From Demequina lignilytica (GTDB taxonomy: Bacteria; Actinomycetota; Actinomycetes; Actinomycetales; Demequinaceae), in the NCBI RefSeq assembly GCF_030418305.1, contig NZ_JAUHPX010000001.1:372001-436000 (forward strand): DNA of 64,000 nucleotides. Direction: 5' to 3'. The position numbers and the translations under genes are program-made. The notes below the pieces were generated by a model. It made no database searches and had not been told where the DNA came from. It was given only the letters and a program-made list of their open reading frames with translations. Shown here one piece after another: positions 8,360 to 16,097 of this stretch (position 1 is its first letter; the number at the start of each line of letters is the position of its first letter).

Positions 8360-9439
8360 TCACACGTCGCTGACGGGTCCGCCGTCCTCGAGGAAGCCCT
8401 CGAGGTTGCGCGGCCGGTAGGCCGGATCGACCGCGAGGCGATCGACGGCCGTCGCGGCCACCGACTCCCGCCCGCCCTCGGCCGCGCCCAGGGGGCGGAC
8501 ATGCGGCGGCCACAGGCGGAACAGCCCGGTGCGCGCGTCGCCCACCTCGCCCATTGGGTCCGGCGCGAACGGGACCAGCTCGTCGTCGCCCGGCACCGCA
8601 TCGTCCCCCACCGCGAAGGACCCGGGCCGGAGGGTGAGCCCGTGCTCGACCGCCCGATCGGCCATCCACCGCAGGGTGATGTCCGACAGGCCGTGCGCGA
8701 GGACCCCGCCGCCGACCTTCGAGTGGTCGCCCGCGAACCAGACCTGCTCGACGATCTGCCCGCCCTCGGGATCGGGGAGCTCCCACACGGCGGGCGCGTA
8801 GGGCTTGCGCTGCTCGTCGATCGACAGCGCGTGGAAGGCCGCCTGGACGGTGCCCGACAGCCGGGTGTCGTGGAAGCTCCACCGGCGGTTGAGGCGGCGC
8901 ACGCCGGGGATGCCGCTCCACGGCAGGCCGAGCGCGCCCACGGTGTCCCACACGCCGATGAACCTGACCCCGACGTCCGGGTGCGAGTAGGAGCGCCGGA
9001 ACAGCTCGGACTCGACCGCGTGCGGCCCGTACGCGCGGGAGCGGTACAGGCGGTAGGCGTCGTCGAGCCGGTCCCGGTGCTCCGGGCGCAGGATCCCGCA
9101 GTTGCGGATCAGTCCCGCGACGGATCGTGCCGTGTAGGCGCCGCGGGAGAAGCCGATGAGGTACAGCTCGTCGCCCGGCGTGTACTCGGCGACGATGTCG
9201 CGGTACGCGTCCCGGACGATGCGCGACAGGCCCACGCCGAACGCGGCCCCGAGGAGGCGTTCGCCGGCGTCGGTGCCCACACCGCGGTGGTAGAGCACGG
9301 CCTGGCGTGCTCCGTCGTCCCCGGTCGGAGCGATCGCGGCCGCGAGCTTCGTGACGTTGGTCGGCGTCGGCGTGCCGTCCGCGGCCTGATCGGGACGGCT
9401 CCAGGTCCCGTCGCAGCACAGGACGATGCGTGAGACCAC
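8360..9439 (-). CDS. DUF2235 (phospholipase effector Tle1-like) alpha/beta-hydrolase
   Basis: A 359-residue protein of the DUF2235 family. The N-terminus (IVLCCDGTWSRPDQ) and central nucleophile elbow GFSRGAY (Ser98) are typical; the family includes type VI secretion lipase effectors of the Tle1 group and many uncharacterised cytoplasmic proteins. No signal peptide and no secretion-system gene are nearby, so an effector role is not supported here; a housekeeping or storage-lipid esterase role is possible. Start is GTG at 9439 with GGGGAGGGGG upstream. It is a single gene flanked by a terminator hairpin upstream and a convergent gene downstream. Confidence 0.82.
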   Translation of the reverse strand: MVSRIVLCCDGTWSRPDQAADGTPTPTNVTKLAAAIAPTGDDGARQAVLYHRGVGTDAGERLLGAAFGVGLSRIVRDAYRDIVAEYTPGDELYLIGFSRGAYTARSVAGLIRNCGILRPEHRDRLDDAYRLYRSRAYGPHAVESELFRRSYSHPDVGVRFIGVWDTVGALGLPWSGIPGVRRLNRRWSFHDTRLSGTVQAAFHALSIDEQRKPYAPAVWELPDPEGGQIVEQVWFAGDHSKVGGGVLAHGLSDITLRWMADRAVEHGLTLRPGSFAVGDDAVPGDDELVPFAPDPMGEVGDARTGLFRLWPPHVRPLGAAEGGRESVAATAVDRLAVDPAYRPRNLEGFLEDGGPVSDV

Positions 9440-9466
9440 CGTGCCCCCTCCCCTGGCGTCCTCCCA

Positions 9467-9493
9467 TGACAGCGCCCGTCCCGGGCGCTGTCA
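9467..9493 (-). terminator. Terminator hairpin after the quinone-oxidoreductase-like gene
   Basis: Perfect 11-bp stem TGACAGCGCCC / GGGCGCTGTCA with a 5-nt loop, beginning 8 bp beyond the stop of the minus-strand gene at 9501. It separates that transcript from the DUF2235 gene. Confidence 0.75.
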
Positions 9494-9500
9494 ACGCGCC

Positions 9501-10487
9501 TCAGTGCTCGGTGAGCACCGCGACCACCTTGCCCCGCGTATGCCGCTCGCCGACCCGGGCGAGCGCGGCGGGCGCCTCAGCCAGCGTGACGGTCGCGGTC
9601 ACGAGCGGGTCGACCTCCTCCGCCACGACCAGGTCCATCAGCAGCTCGAGCCCTTCGGCGAGCCACGCGACCGACCGCTCGTCGTCCGCGGCATGGGCCG
9701 CGCCGAGCGCGATCTCGTGCACCGACGGCGCCGTCGTGAACGGCGGCACCGCGGAGAGGTCCGCGCGACCGGCGACGCAGGCGATGCCGCCGCCATGAGC
9801 GAGCAGGGACAGGTTCTCGGTAGCGGAGCGCGCGCTCACGGTGTCGACCACCGCGTCCACCCCGCGGCCGCCGGTCAGCTCGCGCACCCGTGCGGCCACG
9901 TCCTCGGAGCGGTAGTCGATCACGTCGTGCGCGCCGAGTTCGCGGACCGCCTCGTGATGCGCCGCCGACGCCGTCGCGATCACGCGCGCGCCGGCCAGCA
10001 CCGCGAGCTGAACCGCGAAGCCGCCCACACCGCCGGAGCCGCCCGTCACGAGCACCGTGTCGCCGGGCTCGACGTCGAGCCTCCGCGCGACGGCCTGCAG
10101 CGCCGTGAGGCCCGCGCACGGGAGCGCGGCCGCCTCCACGGGGCCGAGACCCGCGGGGACCAGCGCCACGGCGCGCGCGTCGACCGCCGCGAGCTCCCCG
10201 AGGCCACCCCCGCGGCGCAGGTCCGTGTGCACGGCGACCCTGTCGCCCGCCCCGAGGTGTCCGACGGCCTCGCCCACCGCCTCGACCCGTCCGACGATGT
10301 CGAGCCCCGGCACGTGCGGGTAGGTCCACGCCGGATGTCCCGAGCGCGCGGTCGAGGCGTCGACGGGGTTGAGCCCACAGGCCTCGACCGCGATCAGCAC
10401 CGCGCCCGGGTCGAGCGCGGGCGGCTCGATCTCCCCGAGACGCAGGCCCGACGGATCTCCCGGTGCCTCCAGCAGCAGCGCGCGCAT
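9501..10487 (-). CDS. NADPH:quinone oxidoreductase-like medium-chain reductase
   Basis: A 328-residue MDR-superfamily protein. The N-terminal GroES-like domain (to about residue 125) includes PHVPGLDIVGRVEAVGEAVG but lacks the Cys/His zinc ligands of alcohol dehydrogenases, placing it with zinc-independent quinone oxidoreductases. The cofactor site reads VTGGSGGVGGFAVQLAVLAG (about residues 148-167), followed by the Rossmann fold. It reduces quinones or alpha,beta-unsaturated carbonyls with NADPH in family members. It may be transcribed with the upstream ribA (67 bp gap on the same strand). Physiological substrate unknown. Confidence 0.87.
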   Translation of the reverse strand: MRALLLEAPGDPSGLRLGEIEPPALDPGAVLIAVEACGLNPVDASTARSGHPAWTYPHVPGLDIVGRVEAVGEAVGHLGAGDRVAVHTDLRRGGGLGELAAVDARAVALVPAGLGPVEAAALPCAGLTALQAVARRLDVEPGDTVLVTGGSGGVGGFAVQLAVLAGARVIATASAAHHEAVRELGAHDVIDYRSEDVAARVRELTGGRGVDAVVDTVSARSATENLSLLAHGGGIACVAGRADLSAVPPFTTAPSVHEIALGAAHAADDERSVAWLAEGLELLMDLVVAEEVDPLVTATVTLAEAPAALARVGERHTRGKVVAVLTEH

Positions 10488-10554
10488 CTGGGTCCCTCCT
10501 CGACCGATGCGCCCACCGTAGCGCGCCGGTCCGACGGGCGGCGCGGCCCAGCGC

Positions 10555-11274
10555 TCACACGGGGTCGGGCAGCGCGATGGTGTGCGCGGTGTGCCGCACC
10601 TTGGTCTCGAGGTAGCGGGCGTTCGCGCCCGAGAGGTGCACGCCCGTGGGCACGCGCTCGTCCACGTCGACGCCGAGCAGCTCGAGCTGCGCCGCCTTGT
10701 CCGGGTTGTTGCTCAGCAGCCGGATCCGGTCGACCCCGAGGGCGCGGAGCATCTGGGCGGCGGGCGCGTAGTCGCGCTCGTCCTCGCCGCGGCCGAGCGC
10801 CACGTTGGCCTCGTAGGTGTCGAGGCCGGCATCCTGAAGCGCGTACGCGTCGAGCTTGGCGTAAAGGCCGATCCCGCGCCCCTCCTGGCGCAGGTACAGC
10901 AGGAATCCGCCCGACTCCGCGATGCGCTCGACGGCCTCGCGCAGCTGCGGGCCGCAGTCGCAGCGCTCCGAGCCCAGCACGTCGCCCGTGAGGCACTCGG
11001 AGTGAGGCCGCACCAGCGGGGCCGCGCCGCCGGCGGCGGCGCGCTCCAGGGCGCCGCGCCAGTCCCCCAACCCGATCGCGAGATGCTCCCGCCCGTCGAC
11101 CAGGCCGTCGAACGTGACCACGTCCCCCGTGGCGGCAAGGCCGTCAGCGAACCGCAGCGGCACCCGCACCGAGGTGCGCACCGTGGCGGGCTCGGGCGTG
11201 AGGGCGGCGGGCTCGGCGATGGTGGCCTCGAGGTCGCGGGCACGCGATCGCAGCAGGGGGCAGGTGAGGGTCAC
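10555..11274 (-). CDS. ribA: GTP cyclohydrolase II (riboflavin biosynthesis)
   Basis: Converts GTP to 2,5-diamino-6-ribosylamino-4(3H)-pyrimidinone 5'-phosphate, formate and pyrophosphate, the first step of riboflavin synthesis. The zinc site is intact in SECLTGDVLGSERCDCG (three Cys). Also visible are LRQEGRGIGL (catalytic Arg region), DTYEANVALG and LLSNNPDKAAQLELLGV. It is 239 residues, slightly longer than the 190-200 of stand-alone RibA because of an N-terminal extension; no fused DHBP synthase (RibB). The GTG start has AGGAG 8-9 bp upstream. No other rib genes are nearby, so this may be a second copy or a pathway-specific paralogue. Confidence 0.93.
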   Translation of the reverse strand: MTLTCPLLRSRARDLEATIAEPAALTPEPATVRTSVRVPLRFADGLAATGDVVTFDGLVDGREHLAIGLGDWRGALERAAAGGAAPLVRPHSECLTGDVLGSERCDCGPQLREAVERIAESGGFLLYLRQEGRGIGLYAKLDAYALQDAGLDTYEANVALGRGEDERDYAPAAQMLRALGVDRIRLLSNNPDKAAQLELLGVDVDERVPTGVHLSGANARYLETKVRHTAHTIALPDPV

Positions 11275-11451
11275 GACCGCTCCTTCTGATCGGGCGACGC
11301 CCCGTCGGCGTCGGCTCGGGTCTGGTGAGGTGTCGAACGCCGCGGACGCGCCTCGTATTTCGCGGGCACGCGCACGGGTCGCACGGAACCTCCCGCGGCA
11401 GCCGCGCCCGGGGCCGACCGCGTGCGGCGGGGTCGGATTTGTGGCACCGCC

Positions 11452-11465
11452 TGCAAACGCTTACA
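11452..11465. promoter_or_regulatory. LacI-family/cre-type operator upstream of the alpha-glucosidase
   Basis: TGCAAACGCTTACA matches the catabolite-response/LacI consensus TGNAANCGNTNNCA at every fixed position. It lies 87 bp before the GH13 start and is the likely site for the LacI protein encoded at 13258. Confidence 0.7.
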
Positions 11466-11552
11466 TTGGTGTCCAGGACGCCGCGCGCTCATCGACGCGC
11501 GGGCGGTGTCCGACCAGCAGGATCGCAGCACCGCACCCCTCGAGAGGACGAC

Positions 11553-13217
11553 GTGGCCCCCACCGACGCAACCGCGCCCACCGCAGGAACCGAGTGGTGG
11601 AGGTCGTCGGTCATCTATCAGATCTATCCCCGGTCGTTCGCGGACGCCTCGGGCGACGGCATCGGCGACCTGCCCGGCATCACCGCCCGCCTCGAGGAGC
11701 TGGCCGATCTCGCGATCGACGCGGTGTGGCTGTCGCCGTTCTACCGCTCCCCGCAGAAGGACGCCGGCTACGACGTGTCAGACTTCCGCGACGTGGACCC
11801 GATCTTCGGCTCCCTCGCGGACTTCGACGCCATGATCGAGCGCGCTCACTCGCTCGGCATCCGCGTGATCGTCGACATCGTCCCGAACCACAGCAGCGAC
11901 CAGCACCCCTGGTTCCAGGCCGCGCTCGCCGCCGCGCCCGGATCGCCCGAGCGCGAGCGCTACGTGTTCCGCGACGGCACGGGCGAGAACGGCGAGCTGC
12001 CACCGAACAACTGGGAGTCCGTCTTCGGCGGGCCGATGTGGACGCGTGTGACCGAGCCGGACGGCACGCCCGGCCAGTGGTACCTCCACATCTTCGACAC
12101 CGCCCAGCCCGACCTCAACTGGGAGCTCGAGGAGGTGCGCGCCGAGTTCGACGACGTGCTGCGCTTCTGGCTCGACCGCGGGGTCGACGGCTTCCGCGTC
12201 GACGTCGCGCACGGGCTGATCAAGGCGCCCGGACTGCCCGACTTCGTGCAGTCCCAGGAGGAGGCCTCCATGGGCGGCGGGGCGGCGACCCAGTCGCCCT
12301 ACTGGGCCCAGGACGGCGTCCATGAGATCTGGCGCCGGTGGCGCCGGGTCACCGACGAGTACCCGGGCGACCGGATCCTCGCCGCCGAGGCGTGGGTGTA
12401 CCCGCTCGAGTTCATGGCCCGTTGGGTGCGTCCCGACGAGATGCACCAGACCTTCAACTTCGGGTACATGGAGGCACCCTGGGACGGCGAGGCGCTGCGC
12501 CAGGTGATCGACGACTCGCTCGAGACGTTCGGCGCGGTCGGCGCTCCCTCCACCTGGGTGCTGTCGAACCACGACATGATCCGCCACGCGACCCGCCTGT
12601 CGCTGGGCGAGGACGCGCCGCAGGGCCACGGGGTCGGGCCCGAGACGCCCGGGCTCCCCGACATCGAGGAGGGCATCCGCCGCGCACGCGCCGCGACCCT
12701 GCTCATGCTCGCGCTGCCCGGCGGCGCCTACCTCTACCAGGGCGAGGAGCTGGGCCTTCCCGAGGCGATCGACATCCCGGGCGACGCGCGACAGGACCCG
12801 ACGTGGCACCGGACCGAGGGAGAGCGCTACGGCCGCGACGGCTGCCGCGTCCCGCTGCCCTGGGAGGCGGACCGAGCGGCCTACGGGTTCTCGTCCACCG
12901 GGGAGACGTGGCTCCCCCAGCCCGACCTGTACGGCGTGCTCGCCCGTGACCGCCAGCGCGGCACGGTGGGCTCGACGCTCGAGATGTACCGCGATGCCCT
13001 GCGGCTGCGGCGCGAACGAGGCCTCGGCGCCGGCGCGATCGCGTGGCGCGACGCCCCCGCCGGCGTGCTGTCGCTCGACAACGGCGGCGTCCGGGTGATC
13101 GCGAACCTCGACGGCGCTCCCGTGAAGGTGCATGGCGAGGTCCTCGTGGCGTCGAGCCCGTTCGACGGCGACCTGCTGCCGCCCGACACGACCGTCTGGG
13201 TGCGCGCAGCCGAGTAG
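11553..13217 (+). CDS. Alpha-glucosidase / oligo-1,6-glucosidase, GH13
   Basis: Cytoplasmic glycoside hydrolase (554 residues, no signal peptide) that hydrolyses alpha-glucosidic bonds of malto- or isomalto-oligosaccharides or sucrose. GH13 conserved regions: VDIVPNHSSDQHPWF (region I), GVDGFRVDVAHG with nucleophile Asp217, AAEAWVY with acid/base Glu279, and VLSNHDMIRH with Asp341. The N-terminus WWRSSVIYQIYPRSF is typical of the family. The GTG at 11553 is preceded by GAGAGGA and gives the family start; the frame is open further upstream but without similarity. It heads a cluster with a LacI regulator and a PfkB-type kinase. A cre-like box is upstream. Exact linkage specificity is not decided by the sequence. 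Confidence 0.92.
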   Translation: MAPTDATAPTAGTEWWRSSVIYQIYPRSFADASGDGIGDLPGITARLEELADLAIDAVWLSPFYRSPQKDAGYDVSDFRDVDPIFGSLADFDAMIERAHSLGIRVIVDIVPNHSSDQHPWFQAALAAAPGSPERERYVFRDGTGENGELPPNNWESVFGGPMWTRVTEPDGTPGQWYLHIFDTAQPDLNWELEEVRAEFDDVLRFWLDRGVDGFRVDVAHGLIKAPGLPDFVQSQEEASMGGGAATQSPYWAQDGVHEIWRRWRRVTDEYPGDRILAAEAWVYPLEFMARWVRPDEMHQTFNFGYMEAPWDGEALRQVIDDSLETFGAVGAPSTWVLSNHDMIRHATRLSLGEDAPQGHGVGPETPGLPDIEEGIRRARAATLLMLALPGGAYLYQGEELGLPEAIDIPGDARQDPTWHRTEGERYGRDGCRVPLPWEADRAAYGFSSTGETWLPQPDLYGVLARDRQRGTVGSTLEMYRDALRLRRERGLGAGAIAWRDAPAGVLSLDNGGVRVIANLDGAPVKVHGEVLVASSPFDGDLLPPDTTVWVRAAE

Positions 13218-13257
13218 CATGCAGGTGCGGGCCGCACAGCGAGGGAAGGAGCCGGCG

Positions 13258-14289
13258 TTGGCGACGATCCAGCAGGTCGCGGACCTGGCACGCGTCTCCA
13301 CCGCGACGGTCTCGCGGGCCCTCGCCGGCAAGCCGTCCGTCTCCGCCGCGACGCGCGAGCGCGTCGAGGAGGCCGCCCGGTCGCTCGGCTACGTCGCCTC
13401 CGCGACCGCATCGTCCCTCGCCTCGGGCAGGACGCGGAACATCGGCATGGTCATGCCCTACCTCGGCAGCTGGTTCTACGCCGCCGTGCTCAAGGGCGCC
13501 CACCGGGCGCTCGCCGACGGCGGCTACGACCTCACGCTCTACCACCTCGAGGACACGACCAGGCACGCCGAGCGCCGCCAACGGCTCTTCGACGAGTTCC
13601 TGCGACGCAAGCGGGTCGACGCGTTCATCGCCGTCTCCCTCGAGCTGTCGGACGCCGAGCTGGAGAGGATCGCGCTGCTGGGCAAGCCGATCGTCGGGCT
13701 CGGCGGCCCCATCCCCGGCGTCACCACGCTCAGCCTGGACGATGCGGGCGTCGCCACCCTGGCGACCGAGCACCTGCTGTCGCTCGGCCATCGCGAGATC
13801 GCCCACCTGGGCGGCGACGAGGCGTTCGAGCAGGACTTCCACGTGCCCGCGAAGCGCCGTGCCGCGTACGAGCAGGCGCTGCGCGCCGCCGGGGTCGAGC
13901 CGGATCCCCGGCTCATCAAGAACGCGGACTTCACCATCCAGGGCGGCTACCAGGCGACGCTGCAGATGCTCGGCGCGCCGCAGCGGCCCACCGCCCTGTT
14001 CGCCGCCTCCGATGAGATGGCGATCGGCGCCATCCTCGCCGCGCGCGACCTGGGGCTCCGGGTCCCCGAGGACCTGTCGGTGGTCGGCATCGACGGTCAC
14101 GAGCTCGGCGAGTTCTTCGGCCTCACGACGGTCGACCAGTTCCCGGTCGTGCAGGGGCGGATGGCCGCGGAGACGCTCCTCGAGGAGCTGTCCCCCGACG
14201 CGCCCGGCGACCACGTCAACCGTGACCTCCCGTACGAGCTAGTAGTGCGCAAGAGCACCGCGGTGCCCTCCGGCAGGCCGCGTGAGTGA
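13258..14289 (+). CDS. LacI family transcriptional regulator of the alpha-glucosidase cluster
   Basis: Sugar-responsive repressor of 343 residues. The helix-turn-helix begins TIQQVADLARVSTATVSRAL (residues about 3-22), the hinge helix follows (ASSLASGRTRNIG), and the periplasmic-binding-protein-like core includes LFAASDEMAIGAILAARDLG and LSVVGIDGHE. The TTG at 13258 has GGAAGGAG 6 bp upstream and places the helix-turn-helix at the very N-terminus; an ATG at 13219 would add 13 residues. It overlaps the following kinase gene by 8 bp. It probably binds the operator at 11452-11465. Confidence 0.9.
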   Translation: MATIQQVADLARVSTATVSRALAGKPSVSAATRERVEEAARSLGYVASATASSLASGRTRNIGMVMPYLGSWFYAAVLKGAHRALADGGYDLTLYHLEDTTRHAERRQRLFDEFLRRKRVDAFIAVSLELSDAELERIALLGKPIVGLGGPIPGVTTLSLDDAGVATLATEHLLSLGHREIAHLGGDEAFEQDFHVPAKRRAAYEQALRAAGVEPDPRLIKNADFTIQGGYQATLQMLGAPQRPTALFAASDEMAIGAILAARDLGLRVPEDLSVVGIDGHELGEFFGLTTVDQFPVVQGRMAAETLLEELSPDAPGDHVNRDLPYELVVRKSTAVPSGRPRE

Positions 14290-15181
14290 CCGCGTGCTCG
14301 TGGTGGGGCCCACGAGCGAGAACCAGCTGGTCGCGCTCGACGCGCTGCCCCGCCCCGAGCCCCATACGGTGTTCGCGCTCGGGCACCGCACCGTGCTGGG
14401 CGGGACCTCCGCGGGCAAGGCCCTCCACCTGGTGGACGCCGGCCTGTCCCCCACGCTGCTGACCACGCGGGGGGACGATGCCGCGGGCGACGCGCTCATG
14501 GCGCAGCTGCGGGCGTGCGGGGTGGACGTGCGCGAGGTCCGTGCCGAGGGCCCGACCGAGCGCCACCTCAACCTCATGGCGGCCGACGGCGGACGCGTCT
14601 CGATCTATCTGCAGCCGTCCGGGCCGCTCCCCGCCGAGGAGCTGCGCCGCGCACGCTCGGTCGCGCTGGCGGCCATGACCGATGCCGCCGCGGTGTTCCT
14701 CGACCTCTCGGACGTGGGCCGCGCGCTCATCCCGGAGGCGACGGCGCTCGCCCACGAGGTGTGGTGCGACGTCCACGACTACGACGGCATGGACGGATTC
14801 CACCGGCCGTTCGTCGACGCGGCCGACGTCCTCATCATGAACCGGGACCGGATCCGCAATCCCGGGTCCTACCTGCGCGATCGGATCGCCGCCGGCACCA
14901 CCCTCGCCGTCTGCACGCTGGGCGCCGACGGCGCGCTCGGCGCGACCGCCGACGGCGCGATGGTGCGGATCGCCGCGCCCGAGGTCGCGGTGGTGGACGC
15001 GAACGGCGCCGGCGACGCCTTCGCGGCCGGGCTGATGGCGTTCGCGGTCGAGGTCGGCGGGGCGTCGCGCATCACCGGCGAGCTGCTGGGACAGGCGCTG
15101 GAGGCCGGGGCCGCGCAGAGCGCCCGCGCCGTCGGCTCCGCTCAGATCTCCCCGCTGCTCGAGCGGCACGGCGCCGGCTGA
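14282..15181 (+). CDS. PfkB family carbohydrate kinase
   Basis: A 299-residue ribokinase-family sugar kinase. The N-terminal sugar-binding region has HRTVLGGTSAGKALHLVDAG, and the C-terminal anion-hole motif VDANGAGDAFAAGL carries the catalytic Asp245. The GTG start overlaps the end of the LacI gene by 8 bp, so translation is coupled. Position behind an alpha-glucosidase suggests that it phosphorylates the sugar released by that enzyme (for example fructose from a sucrose-type substrate), which is inference. A 20-bp perfect palindrome follows the stop. Confidence 0.87.
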   Translation: MSDRVLVVGPTSENQLVALDALPRPEPHTVFALGHRTVLGGTSAGKALHLVDAGLSPTLLTTRGDDAAGDALMAQLRACGVDVREVRAEGPTERHLNLMAADGGRVSIYLQPSGPLPAEELRRARSVALAAMTDAAAVFLDLSDVGRALIPEATALAHEVWCDVHDYDGMDGFHRPFVDAADVLIMNRDRIRNPGSYLRDRIAAGTTLAVCTLGADGALGATADGAMVRIAAPEVAVVDANGAGDAFAAGLMAFAVEVGGASRITGELLGQALEAGAAQSARAVGSAQISPLLERHGAG

Positions 15182-15182
15182 G

Positions 15183-15202
15183 GGCGTGCCCCGGGGCACG
15201 CC
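15183..15202. terminator. Bidirectional terminator-like palindrome
   Basis: GGCGTGCCCC followed directly by its reverse complement GGGGCACGCC, starting 1 bp after the kinase stop and ending 7 bp before the stop of the convergent membrane-protein gene. Likely terminates both transcripts. Confidence 0.6.
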
Positions 15203-15209
15203 GAGCTGT

Positions 15210-16097
15210 TCAGCGGTACTGCGGCTTGGGGCGCGGGTACGTGAGCACCCCGATGAGGAAGAACACCAGCCCGATGATCAGCGCCCACGCGGCGAGCTCG
15301 AGCAGGCGGAGCTCGACCGCGGGCACCGCGGCCTCGGTGACCACCTCGAGGATCAGCCGTCCGATCGAGCCGTCCTTGCCGCCGGGCAGCAGCGCCACGA
15401 CCGCCTCGACGCCCCAGAAGTGGGTGCCGACGAACAGCGCCCCCGCGATCGCGGCGGTGGCCGCTCCGACCTTCGGCAGGAACCAGCGGAGTCGGAGCGT
15501 CACGAACATGCCGACGACGACCACGCCGATGCCGGTCCACAGCGCCCAGTCCTGCGCGATCCGGAGCCACTGGTAGGCGCTGCGCACGTCGTCGAACGTC
15601 TCCGCGTCGAGCGCCTCGACCTCGATGGGGTCCACCTGGATGTCGGGGATCTGCACGCCGACGAGCGGGATCGTGTCGATCTGCGCGTTGACGTAGCCGG
15701 ACACGTCGATCTCGAGCGTCAGCGGCGCCGGGGTCGTGAGCGTGCTGCCGAGCTGGGCCGCGAGCTGCTCGTGCGCCGCATCCACCTGCTCCAGCAGGGA
15801 CTCCTTGAACGTGTCGCTGTCGACCGCGTCGGTGATGAGGGTCCGGAGCGCATCCTCGAGGCCCAGGCGCGCCGGGTCGATGCCTCTCGCCTGCAGGCCG
15901 GCGACCGCGGAGTCGGCGACGGCATCGCCCAACGCCGCCACGACCTCGGGGTCGTCGAGCGCGTCCTCCGCGATCCCGTGGACGGCGGTGCCGTCCTCGA
16001 TCGCGCGGACCGCGACGGCGCTGACCGCCCATGCGGAGAACAGAGACGCGGCCACCAGGATGATCAGCGCCGATACCACCGTGCGGGCCCAGTTCAC
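15210..16097 (-). CDS. Membrane protein of unknown function coupled to glnE
   Basis: I do not recognise a named family. The 295-residue protein has one hydrophobic segment at about residues 9-31 (SALIILVAASLFSAWAVSAV), then an extracytoplasmic-looking region of about 150 residues, and three further hydrophobic segments between about residues 175 and 285 (WALWTGIGVVVVGMFVTL; ATAAIAGALFVGTHFWG; LAAWALIIGLVFFLIGVL). This layout resembles actinobacterial integral-membrane proteins annotated only as hypothetical. Its GTG overlaps the glnE TGA (GTGA), with GGGAGG upstream inside glnE, so it is translated with the GlnE nitrogen-control enzyme. Functional link to nitrogen metabolism is not shown by the sequence. 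Confidence 0.8.
   Translation of the reverse strand: MNWARTVVSALIILVAASLFSAWAVSAVAVRAIEDGTAVHGIAEDALDDPEVVAALGDAVADSAVAGLQARGIDPARLGLEDALRTLITDAVDSDTFKESLLEQVDAAHEQLAAQLGSTLTTPAPLTLEIDVSGYVNAQIDTIPLVGVQIPDIQVDPIEVEALDAETFDDVRSAYQWLRIAQDWALWTGIGVVVVGMFVTLRLRWFLPKVGAATAAIAGALFVGTHFWGVEAVVALLPGGKDGSIGRLILEVVTEAAVPAVELRLLELAAWALIIGLVFFLIGVLTYPRPKPQYR

Noticed and set aside
8360..9439. DUF2235 protein as a type VI secretion effector
   Set aside because: There are no secretion, immunity or VgrG-type genes beside it, and actinobacteria of this type lack such systems.
9501..10487. Zinc alcohol dehydrogenase call for the MDR protein
   Set aside because: Catalytic and structural zinc Cys/His ligands are missing, so the quinone-oxidoreductase group fits better.
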